In this document: positions 9,479 through 19,479 of the stretch, piece after piece
Layout: each line of letters opens with the position of its first letter
Position numbering within the stretch: position 1 is the stretch's first letter
Source of the DNA: Bromus sterilis
Lineage: Eukaryota > Streptophyta > Magnoliopsida > Poales > Poaceae
Direction of reading: 5' to 3'
Assembly: GCA_950022295.1 (NCBI GenBank)
Contig: OX465596.1
Coordinates: 122,740,501 to 122,804,500 of the forward strand
DNA: 64,000 bases
Program-made: the position numbers and the translations under genes
The notes under the pieces: model-generated
Database searches by the model: none
Seen by the model: only the letters and a program-made list of their open reading frames with translations
What the model was told of the DNA's origin: nothing

Positions 9479-12195
9479 TTAGCCTATGAGCATCTTGTTA
9501 TCTTCCAAGAAACTGTAGGTGGGGACCTCAAGGTTGTATGGGGCAGGGCCCTTGCGAATTCTGCCAGAGATGTCGTAGTGGGAGCCATGGCACGGGCAGA
9601 ACCAGCCACCGAAGTCTCCAGAGTTGGGAAGTGGAATGCAACCAAGATGAGTGCAGACACCAATAACCACCAGCCACTCCGGGTTCTTCACACGGTCAGC
9701 GTCTTGCTCTGGGTGGCGTAGGGATGCAACATCCACACTGTTAGCCAGCTTGATGTCATCATCGGTCCGTCTCCTGATGAAGACTGGCTTCCCACGCCAC
9801 TTGACAGTCACTGTGGCGCCAGGTGCAATGCTGGATAGATCAACCTCAAGGGAAGCAAGTGCAAGCACATCCTTGCTTGCTGACATGCTCAAGACAAACT
9901 TCAAGACAAGGAGACGCAGCAGTGATGCATATACGAATCTCCCACCACTCAGAACAAAGTAGGCAAAGGCACGCTTGCTAGGATCTCCAGGAGGATATCT
10001 TTCATGGTTGTACTGGTCATAAAGGACTTTTGAGTTGGGGTTCTTCAGTGCGGCCACAGTGGCTGGGAGTTCAGCCAACCCAGCATCTTGGTTCCGTGGA
10101 ACAAGGTTTTCAGTTGAAGAAAAGCCTGCATCAGAATTCATACATATAGTTTAAATAATAGTAAAATATTGCAGAGTCCACATTTAGGAATCAATAAACA
10201 ATACAAACAGTATAAAAGATTGCAAACTGAAGTTACACATACAAAGCTTCTGTATTAATCCTCCAGTAAGGACAAAGGTTAAAACAACTTGCAGAGGTTG
10301 ACAATGATAGGAATAAGATCACCATAGCAAGAATTTCAAGGGACAAGCTAAAAATTGTTTAGTAAATGACTCTTCGCATGTGGAACTCATAGAACTACCA
10401 GGTACTGCTTTTTAAGCAATCTTTTGGTCAAGGTTTTTGAGTCGCTCGACTAGTCTATGAGTCGCACTGGCAGGGTTGACTCAGCCTGGCGACTCGACTC
10501 GAGTGACTAGTCCAGGTTTTTGGGTTGAACGACTCAATTTTTTGGGGCTCCACCTGTCATATGTTTTTTAGGGCCAGTTCTTTTGCAGCTTATTTCCAGC
10601 GGTGGAAATAAGCTGCCCCTCTCCAGCTTATTCTAGAAGCCCAATTTAAATTTTTATTTTAGAAGCCTATTAGTTAACCTGTAACTAGTGGGCTTCTAAA
10701 ATAAAAATTTAAGTTGGGCTTCTAGAATAAGCTGGGGGGGCAGCTTAAGCTGCAAAAGAACTGGCCATTACTGTATTTGCCCCATCCCATCCTGGAAACC
10801 TAGATCGAGCAGTTCCCCCTCCCCCCACCTCCCCGACTCAACCCTCTCCTTGGCAGCCACCAGCTCCCAGTCCCATGGTTGCCGCTCCTCCCCCCCTCCC
10901 CTGGTTGCTGCTGCTGTCTACTCCTCCCCTCCTCCCCTGGTTGCTGCTGCTGCTGGTCTGCTCCTCCCCGACTCAACCCTCTCCTTGGCAGCTGCCAGCT
11001 CCCAGTCCCATGGTTGCTGGGTTGCTGCTCCTCCCCGCCTCCCCTGGTTGCTGCTGCTGGTCTACTCCTCCCCTCCTCCCCTGGTTGCTGCTGCTGCTGG
11101 TCTGCTCCTCCCCTGGTTGCTGCTGTTGCTGGTCTGCTCCTGCCCTACTCCCCTGGTTGCTGTTGCTTCTGGTGGCCTGCTCCTCCCCTCCTTAACTCAC
11201 ATCGACTCATCGATCAGTCTAGACTAGTCACGACTAGTCTAGAGTCACCCCCCCTGAGTGACTCGTCGACTCATCGACTCAAAAACCTTGCTTTTGGTTG
11301 GTGCAAATATAATTATTAATAACAACGAGAATATGCTACAGATTTTGGATTATAAAGCAATCAGATGATTACAGTTCTATGACCAAGTGTCATCAACACC
11401 TTTGACAGCAGGTCCAGTAAAACAAAAAATCCTTGCCAGCAGGTTCAGTAGGAACATGTCAATTAAATGTTATGCTGCATGATGCACTTTATGTTCCCAC
11501 GCAGCATTGCATCATTAGCACTTCAATTTCATTATGACCGAGCCAGGTATAGCCCACTGCTCATTCATTTGAAGGTCTTTGCTAGCACACGCAGCTCAAT
11601 TGTCAAGCCAGCGCGTTAGCAATCCATTCAAATTTCGTCATGAACTAGGCAGGTATAGTCCATTGGGCATTCATTCGAAGGTGTTTGCAAGCACAAGTGG
11701 CTCAAATTATCAAGCCAGTCAACGCATAAACATATGCACGCACGTATGTAATCGCTCAGTTTCACACGTAACTATGGCATCCACAGATCTGATCCGCTAG
11801 AATGATCATACGACGTCATGGCAATCAATAGTCAACAGTTAGGCAAATAAGTCGAACCGAATCGTGGCACCCTACGTGATCAACCAAAGACGATATCAAC
11901 CTAAAATCACGGATCGCTCAAAAGGCAGGCGACCCAATTCACAGCCCAAGCAAGATCTACGGACGCTAGAGAGATCCGGAAGAGAAGGAAGACGATGGAG
12001 GGGGGAGAGACCGCAGATACCTCTCGCGGCCGTGAAGAAGGGGGACTCGATGGCGAACCGCCGCTGGTATTTGGAGCAGTCGTCGTCGTCTCTCCCAGGG
12101 CCGCCAGCGCCGGCGAGCGCCCCCCTGGATCCGAAGGTCGCCGCGGGGCGCCTGGAGAGGGAAGACGAGAGCCTCCTCCCCGCAACCCTCAGCAT
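9479..12195 (-). CDS. Mitochondrial Rieske iron-sulfur protein, ubiquinol-cytochrome c reductase (complex III)
   Basis: Catalyses electron transfer from ubiquinol to cytochrome c1 in the inner mitochondrial membrane through a 2Fe-2S cluster. Two exons: 12021-12195 and 9479-10125, joined within a glycine codon by a GT-AG intron (10126-12020), give 273 aa with no stop or frameshift. The start at 12195 gives an Arg/Ser-rich presequence (MLRVAGRRLSSSLSRR) expected of a mitochondrial import signal. A hydrophobic segment lies at about residues 112-138. The cluster motifs CTHLGC (about 216-221) and CPCHGSHYD (about 235-243) are intact, with both cysteine and both histidine ligands, and the protein ends YSFLEDNKMLIG as in plant homologues. 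This is the one convincing host gene here, surrounded by transposons; its intron holds two nested ones. Confidence 0.95.
10571..10767. mobile_element. Tourist-like MITE (PIF/Harbinger type)
   Basis: 197 bp with inverted termini GGGCCAGTTCTTTTGCAGCTTA / TAAGCTGCAAAAGAACTGGCCA (one terminal mismatch) and TSD TTA (10568-10570, 10768-10770). The internal halves are also complementary, so the element folds into a hairpin. It was inserted into the hAT element and is therefore the younger of the two. Confidence 0.85.
10880..11190. repeat. Degenerate tandem repeat, CCCCTGGTTGCTGCTGCTG unit
   Basis: About nine imperfect copies of a 30-45 base unit of the form CTCCCCTGGTTGCTGCTG...TGGTCTGCTCCTC sit inside the hAT element. 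They create long proline/leucine-rich frames in three phases, which are not genes. Confidence 0.7.
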
Positions 12196-12365
12196 CTCGT
12201 CGCCGTCGTCCTCGTCCTCTTCCGGTAGATCGGGGATGGTAGCCTAATCTCGGTTAGGGTTCGCTTGGTCACCAATCGCCACACGGAATGAAGAGGCTAG
12301 AGAGGGAGGAGAAGAGGGAGAGAACGAGAGGCGGAGCAAATATTGTGGGGGTAATGGGCCTTTTC
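12196..12365 (-). promoter_or_regulatory. Rieske gene 5' leader and proximal promoter
   Basis: Upstream of the start codon there is a telo-box core AACCCTAA (minus strand; plus 12254-12261) and a site II element TGGGCC (12355-12360). Site II plus telo-box pairs are known from promoters of plant nuclear genes for mitochondrial and ribosomal proteins, which fits the gene. The transcription start is not determined. Confidence 0.5.
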
Positions 12366-13048
12366 GGTCCATTACGGTTTATTGGACCCCCGGAACAGTG
12401 TCGTTTACTCTTTCAAAGTTTCACGGTTATTCTCGTCTGTGCCGGTTATCCCCTAGAAGTCCCCCTTTGCCTCAAAAAAAATATAGAAGTTCTCCTAAAA
12501 AAAACTAGAAGTTGAAAACTTTGGTTTAAGAGATAAATACACTATCGCGGAAAGAAAATATGAATACACTATCGATCATTAAAATTAAATATAAAGCACA
12601 GTATAGTTCATGAACTTTGAAATACATTCATTACACTTATTGCAAAGCAAAGTGGTGATTATGTAGTCACCAATTCATCGAAGAGCTCTTTATTTTGGTT
12701 TTCTTAACCGACCAGTTTATCTACATGACACCTAGTATAGCCTCATCAGCCCACACTACTCTTTTTTTTAAGGGTCCTATTTACTAGTTATCTGAAGAAA
12801 TAAATAAAAATAATAAAAACCAATTTATCTACATGTCCAAATCTACGACCTCGAGCGTGATTGTAGTGTCCTCCTTGCAATCTGCCCCTTTCCATCTGCA
12901 ATGTGTATTTTTTCATCCTCAACCCAAAAGAATATATAAGATGGGTGTTGTCTTCTTTTGTAATCACCGATCACGAATCTAACCCCACCTCCATCAGTAT
13001 ACGTGCAACTAATGGAGCCCTTATATAGTTTTCACCATAAGGTATAAC
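12366..13048. other. Intergenic A/T-rich sequence
   Basis: I see no gene, transposon end or structured repeat in this stretch beyond short poly-A/T tracts. Confidence 0.4.
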
Positions 13049-13765
13049 CAGGGCCGTACCTAGGAATTTGGGGGCCCGGTGCAAAATCAAAGTTGAGGCC
13101 TAGTCATTAAGAAAAATAGTTGAGAAATAAGCTTTTTTATTTTACCGTATGCCCACCATTTTTTCCAAGAACTATGTATTGCAAAATGCAAAATAATGAC
13201 TTATTAATATATATGATTTTATATCTTATTTGGAACCAGCAATCTTTCTGGAGTTTCTTTCCACAAAGTCTTCCAAATTTAACTCCATTGAAAAATCCAA
13301 GCACAATTTTGAATTGCTATTTAAAAAACGATTCCCCCTCTATTCCATTTTCATTAAAATGAAACCACCAAAAAGAACAAATTAGTTAAAACAATTGTAT
13401 TAATTAAAAGACAATCTTTTATTTTCGTGTGCCAATACATAAACTAACACCATGGACATACGCAAATGTTGAAAAGTCTATTTGGCTGCATCCTCAAGTG
13501 ACCCCATCAATGCTGGCATTGGGAAGACAAAAGTCAGATTGTAAAACGCATGTGTTTCCCAAAGTGTAATCAAAGGAGAGAAATGGACCTGGCACGATTC
13601 CCAGAGACTAAATACTTTTCCGTAACAACTACTTTTGTGTTTGCGAATGAATTAGGCTAATTTCTTCATTAGTGGATCACTACACTAAAAACTAATTTGG
13701 AGGCCCCATTTTTTGGAGGGCCCTGTGCAGCTGCACCTCCTGCACATGCGCCCCATACGGGCCTG
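13049..13765. mobile_element. Non-autonomous hAT element, TIR CAGGGCCGTA
   Basis: 717 bp bounded by CAGGGCCGTACC at the left and the complement of CAGGCCCGTATG at the right, flanked by a perfect 8-bp TSD GGTATAAC (13041-13048, 13766-13773). Subterminal GGGGGCCC/GGGCCC motifs occur at both ends. The interior is A/T-rich with no transposase. Confidence 0.85.
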
Positions 13766-13773
13766 GGTATAAC

Positions 13774-14269
13774 TATAAGTAGTCCAGCAAATTTGTCCTT
13801 TATAATTTAGTGAGACAAAACCAAAATAAAGATCATCATGAAGGCCTTTTATATTCCTTCAATCACTTGGAAGCTTGACAAGATTATGATGGTCGTCTCT
13901 TCTTCTACAACAATAGTACTCTTATTCTTCTTTTACACCAATGACACTCTAGGAGCACAACCAATTGAAAAATGCTATCAAAGCAAGCATGATACATACT
14001 GATACATTCTAATTTTGTTTGAATAAGAATCATGAAACTTTATGGTAAACTGATAACATAGAACATGAACATAGTATAGAATAAGATTCAAAGATGTGCA
14101 TAAACATAAATACAGTATATACTATTTCATATCGCTAATTTAAGGGGTGTCGGCTGATGAACGCGATGAGAACACGTGTAAATCAATGGATCAGGCAGGG
14201 TACGGTCGTCGTGTGGCCTTTGCGTGTCTACGCGCATGGGTGTGTGGTGTTGGCTCTTTTAATTGGTTT
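13774..14269. other. Intergenic sequence
   Basis: No gene or repeat recognised. It is the left flank of the Copia insertion; the last five bases with 14270-14274 give the target GCAAC. Confidence 0.4.
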
Positions 14270-14274
14270 GCAAC

Positions 14275-14450
14275 TGTTGAACATACGTTGTATATGCACT
14301 GTATAGGCCTTGGGCCCATGTACTTACCGTCGGCCTCTCTCTCCTTGTACATGTATTCTTGGGAGACAAATAGAGACCGACCCCCTTGTACCTGTACAAG
14401 TGCCCCGACATGTAAACAATCAATCATATTGATGCAATCTTCTCTCTACA
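14275..14450 (+). mobile_element. Copia element, 5' LTR (176 bp)
   Basis: It begins TGTTGAACATACG and ends CTCTCTACA, directly followed by TGGTATCA (14451-14458), the tRNA-iMet primer site typical of Copia elements. It is closely similar along its length to the 3' LTR at 43045-43221. The flanking GCAAC (14270-14274) and ACAAC (43222-43226) agree at four of five bases, so both LTRs probably bound one insertion. The TATA of the 3' copy (CTATATAAG) is CTGTACAAG here. Confidence 0.8.
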
Positions 14451-14458
14451 TGGTATCA
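14451..14458 (+). other. Primer-binding site, tRNA-iMet
   Basis: TGGTATCA directly after the LTR end; complementarity fails after eight bases (AC instead of GA). Confidence 0.7.
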
Positions 14459-14540
14459 ACTAGAAGCGTGTCTCGAGCTTCGCTGCGCTGGGTTCTCCCT
14501 CGCGCCTTTTTTATCGAGCGATTGAAGTAAATTATAGGCA

Positions 14541-17500
14541 TAGCCAAAGTAGATCAGATAATCCTTCTTTGCAACTGTTTAAATGGTGGAGAAAAATTCC
14601 CAAGGTCACACTTGCTGGTTGCAAGTAACTGTCGTGAGTCGGTGGCCTTTTATGCGCTACTAACTTGAGCGGGACGCGAAAGCAACTAACTTGAGTTAGC
14701 ACCGCATCGGGGGCCTTACAGAATGATTGGACACAGTTCTTTCCCTTAAAATTTTACCACGTCAATGCACATCAAGGAATTCCTGGCGTCCAACTTGATT
14801 CCCTATTACTATAATATATAGCAGATGCCTCTTGAACAATCTCTACAGGGAACCAAGAAACACTAAAAGATGCAAGAAAACAACGCAGAGTTGTTAGTAA
14901 TTCTACAACTATTAAAAAGGAGATAACTCTGATACACTAAAATACAATATTGTACTCACCTGATGCAAATTTTCAGTTTTGGAGCCAGAAAATAGAAAGA
15001 TTGAGGAAACATTACCTGTGGGCTGTGGCTTCTTTCTCCACCGCCACTCTGGGAGCAGCCTTTTGGTGGCGCAAAGCCGACATGATAACCAGCACACCCA
15101 AAAGGTCTCATATTGTCCTCCATTTTATCGCTAGAGGCTGCATATCATCAACATATATTATCCCCAAACATGGCACCTAACTCCATGTCAAAAAACAGAG
15201 AAGAGCTTATATGTCAAACTTCCCTAAAAAACAAAATAGCAAGAGGTGATATGAATTAAATTAATAAAGTTTCAAACTCAAAAGCTAAAAATTATGAGAC
15301 AAATAAGCAGTTCAAAAGGTCTTGCTAATAAATCCAAAATAAGAATCATGTGCCAGAGTCTATATGGCCAAATACTATAAAATTCCTTCCTCCTCAACTA
15401 ACATTGAAATAAAATACTAATGTTTGAGTGAAGTCATCGATCGGTGTAAAGAAAGTTGAATTTCCCAGTTCAATATTTCGCTAAAAACATCCAAGCACTT
15501 CCTGTCTTCCAAATCAGATGGTCAAGACAAACACCAGAAAGGGAGATATGTACACCCTGATGAAATCTTTCATCCAATGTATGAAGCCACCTAAATGAGA
15601 CTACTTCAAATTTGAATAGTTCACTAGTTAGTGTTTACAACGTTCCAAAACCGGAGCTAGTTGACCATCATTCTATTTGTCAGTCTATTGCAGAAAATAG
15701 TCACTGTTGGATAGCTTCTCAACAAGTAAAATTCCGATGGCTACTTCACCACCATTCGATAGCTTAGTATATAAAATTTGGCAGGTTACTTGCAGGACTA
15801 CAAAACAGTGTAGCAAGATCGAACCTACAGGTGACTGTAATGTTTTAGATATTGCAGGAGATGTAGAAATCTTTCAGCACTAACTTTTTTCACCTAGTGT
15901 TGGCCATGGCCTTGGCAAAATTTCATTTTATTAATATTTACAGCTTCCCCAAACAAAGGACATGAGCTACCACCCACAGCAATGTCTGGTGTTGAATGAA
16001 TTGAATAATGAATACTAACTTCAGCGACATTTATTTTGTATGCATCAGAATAGTGTTCATGGTAATAGAAAATGAAATGCCCAGAAAATAAGAACAAAAC
16101 ACACCCAATTATATAAGTATGGGAAATGGAATTCCCTCGGGTATTTAGCAGTAATTTTCAAGAAATTACCTGCATCATATGTCACTCTTTAAACTCATCA
16201 AACAATTCCAACCCAAATCCTGCAACCACATAGTTTAAGTAGTTGTGGGTGGCATCCAGAAAGCAAAGAAGCACAAAATAAACACAAAGCGGAAATTAAG
16301 CACTGGTTGAAAATCACGTTTAAAATTCTATAAACAATCAAAGTTATTTATTTTTTAGAGAGTAACATTAACTATACATGTACATTTCATCACTAAAAAA
16401 TGGATTGAGATCTTTGAGTAATAACATACATTTTAAAGGTTGATAGATTGATTCTTAATATCAATAGCAGGAGTGGATGTAGACCACAATCATCACAACG
16501 TACTCTGCCTGAATTAATTTGTAGTTACACTAAATGGATCATATCTAAGATAAGAGTGGCTTAGAGGAAATCATAACATAAGAGATGAGTTGCAAAATAG
16601 AGTATCATTATCTTCTCTCTAAAGCTCTGATGTTTAAAGTTTCAAAAAAATTCACTAGGGATCCTAAAAGTACATTAGCTATGATTTTGGCGAACAGTTT
16701 TTCAGACTAAGAATTTAAGTGCACTATTTTTTAGGCTAACAAATTCAGCCACATGCACAATGTAATGTAAATTCAATTGGTTAAATAATATAGAAATCAA
16801 TATCTTCTTTATTAAGCTGAAACTGAGATGACTGAAACTGGTGTGGGTTTTTAGGTTCCAACAGCGTGAACATTTCATTTATGAAGTAGTTCTTCCACAA
16901 CCAACTAAAATTTGTATAACCTTCTAGTATCTATACATAGGCCGGTTAATCCAACAGCGACAATGCAAATACCTATTATTTCCATTCAACTACTTTAACT
17001 TGTTGATTAATCCAACAGTCACAAGAGTACATAGGTCTTTGCCTTCCATCGCCCACAATGAGCCCTCTGCCATTCACGACGGTCCCTCGGCCAATTGGGA
17101 GTCCTCGCCTTCCGTCGCCCATGTTGTACCCTCTGCCGGGAATGATGCACACTTCGCTGGTCGGGATCCCTCACCCTCCACCAACCACGACACGACGCCT
17201 GCAACTGTCCCACGCCAGTCTAGTTTTCTTTGAACACAAATGTTGTTATGTTTGTAAACACACACTTGCACTGAAGCGACTTTCTCTGAATCAGAACGTT
17301 TTGATGTATGTGAATATGCCATTTGGTATGCAACTATATTGCATAGATACTAATTTATAAATACAAATCTATGTATGCATTGTGAATATGTAGAAGGTAC
17401 AAAATATGTCATAAAGACAACGGTTTAATGTGCAGCTTTGTATGCACTATCAAAGTGTAGAAGACAGAAAATCTGAATACAAAGCTTCCACGAATGTTTT

Positions 17501-19230
17501 CTTCTTCTTGATGTTTCAGTTAAGCACACACGCATGTTTTGTGTGAAACTACACTTATATTTTCTTTTTTTGCGAAACCACACACATATTATCTTGTCAC
17601 CAACAGAGGAACAAAGTTCAGGTTGCCAAGTCCTAGTTTAGTCATCAAATGCACTTTAAGAAGACATTGGTATGATCTCACCATTAAAACCTAAACCACT
17701 TTGTCAGAAGCTTCTACTTGAAAAGGTTTCCTATTATCTGCAGAAGAAGAAAATCCATATCATGATTAATTGGCATCGAAAGGCTCTTTTATTCAAGTAG
17801 ATCCCTTACAGCTAATTTCTGAAGGTTGAATTATAAAAAAAGGTCTAGTGCTAATACGGTAGCTCTGTTTATGTAGTGTGATGACTGATGGTACTAAATT
17901 TTTTTATTTCTGTCTCTTAACTCACATATCATGGAAACCATTTAGAAAGCATGATATGCCAGTAATATTCATATCACAAAACAAACTACTCTTGTATGGC
18001 TGTACGGCTCTGAAATTAGGGATAAGACAAAATAGATGATGTACACCTATACGGCTATACCTTTTTTTACATGGTCGAGAGTGCACCATAGAAAGTAGAA
18101 AATTTCTAGCATTGCATTATTTATATACATATGGATTTAAGATTCTGCACAATACCATTTTATCTCTTGTCGATGACCAAATGGATAATTAGAATATGCT
18201 CCAAAAGAGGTTCTTCAGGTTTCTTTAGTATATTACTCAATCTCTGAGATGAGGCCACGTTGATTACCTTTCAATTTAGTGATCTGACCAAAAATGAAAA
18301 TTAGATAATATGAATTGGGTAATAACTAATTATATGCAGTCTTACTAACATATGTTACTCCTAGCCTAGAAACAACAAAGAATCAGTAGTACGAATCTTC
18401 ACAGAAGAAGGGACAAAATAAACCTGCATTGTGTGGAGCTGTGGGATACCATCAACTTGGAAAGCATTTAGCTCAAGAAACTCAAGCCGGCATCAAACCA
18501 CACCATATGGCAATAAGGTTCATGATACCCTCATTGTGGGGATGGAAAATTGGGGGACAATACTTCAGCAATATGATTCGTGGATCTGAAAGCCACCCAA
18601 GAGACCAAGAAACATACAAAAATTCTAAAACTGGTTAATCTAAAGACAAATTAAGTAAATCGTATAGGAGGAGCGAAAAGGAGAAGAAACAACCTCCCGC
18701 ATGGTGGAGAAGCTCCATATGGTTCGAGCCCGCGCGGCACCGTCGTCACCCGTCGCCGGCAATGGCACTGAAAGTCAGCGAGGATGGGGTATGAGGAGGA
18801 GGAATGTGTGAGGGACTTTCCTTCCCGATCTAGGTGTGGAGTTTGTCCGAAGCGCCACGTCCAGCCGCCGCTCTGCACAACACGGCCGTGGCTTTCCCGA
18901 CGACGCACTACGTTCGACCTAAACGCCACGCATAGGAGCAACGGTAGGGAGAGGCGAATTGTAGGTGGACTGGGAAGAGGCCTCCATGGCAAGATGCGAG
19001 GAGAGAGTGGATCCTGGAGGGAAAGGAAGGAAGGAGAAGGGTAGCGTCGTGGCTGGGCAAAGGGGAACGGGAAGAGCGGCGGTGATGTCTGGAGCCTGGT
19101 AGAAGAGGGACACGTGGGAACTGCCAATGAGTCGAGGAGCACTAGAGGATTCCCGAGCCCATCCCAGCACCGGCTTATCCTCACGGAGACCCAGTCAAAA
19201 TCGATAATCGAGATGCAAAATCAGAACCTC
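14541..19230. other. Unassigned 4.7-kb segment inside the Copia element, in place of gag
   Basis: After about 90 bases of Copia leader the sequence changes to A/T-rich DNA without retrotransposon motifs, and Copia coding sequence resumes only near 19250-19620. On the minus strand there are intron-exon-like patterns: a short block 16173-16222 between a CAG acceptor and a GTAATT donor, a block near 15008-15095 ending at GTAATG, a block near 18426-18640 ending CACAATGCAG before GTTTAT, and a GC-rich block 18690-19190 ending GCGGGAG before GTTGTT. Translations give no family I know and contain stops. It may be a decayed host-gene fragment or another element whose ends I cannot see. Confidence 0.35.
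17030..17230 (+). repeat. Short degenerate repeat around CCTTCC-TCGCCCA
   Basis: A GC-richer island in A/T-rich DNA with imperfect repeats (ccttccatcgcccacaatg / ccttccgtcgcccatgttg) about 60 bases apart, giving a Pro-Ser-rich 77-aa frame. No recognised domain; probably not a gene. Confidence 0.35.
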
Positions 19231-19479
19231 AATCGACTATAAGCCCTCTAAAATCAGGAAGCATAGTGTATTTAAGGATTACAGTCACGATCCCGTAACT
19301 TAGTCTTTCGCAGCCGCAGCCGCCGCTTCCTAGCCGCCGCCGCGTAATACTCTGCTTGGCCGCCGCTGCATAGTCTTGCCACCGTCGCTCCTTTTCCTCT
19401 CCATCCTGTACCACTACCTCCCAGCCGATCCGTCCAATTCCCAGCCGATGCTTCCTAGACGATCCATCCATCTTCTTCT

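Larger units (their letters stand above)
10429..11290. mobile_element. Non-autonomous hAT element, TIR CAAGGTTTTTGAGTCG
   Basis: The termini are inverted repeats (CAAGGTTTTTGAGTCG at the left; its complement ending at 11290), and a perfect 8-bp TSD CTTTTGGT flanks both sides (10421-10428, 11291-11298), the hAT signature. Subterminal regions are rich in GACTCG/GACTAGT motifs on both sides. No transposase. The centre holds a Tourist MITE (10571-10767) and a CTG-rich repeat region (about 10850-11190). Confidence 0.85.
10126..12020 (-). other. Intron 1 of the Rieske gene
   Basis: Donor GTATCT follows ...GCGAGAG at 12020 and acceptor ...GATGCAG ends at 10126; the codon phase (1+2) restores glycine at residue 59. 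The 1.9-kb length is nearly half transposon (10429-11290). Confidence 0.85.

Noticed and set aside
10850..11319. Proline/leucine-rich proteins from three overlapping frames
   Set aside because: Produced by the CTG-rich tandem repeat inside a hAT element in an intron.
14700..14722. End of a long LTR (CCGCATCGGGGGCCTTACA resembles CCGCATATCGGGCCTTACA)
   Set aside because: No further upstream similarity to the LTR; probably chance or a very short remnant.
18651..19184. 177-aa minus-strand frame as a gene
   Set aside because: No recognised family and competing frames of similar length; kept only as part of the unassigned segment.
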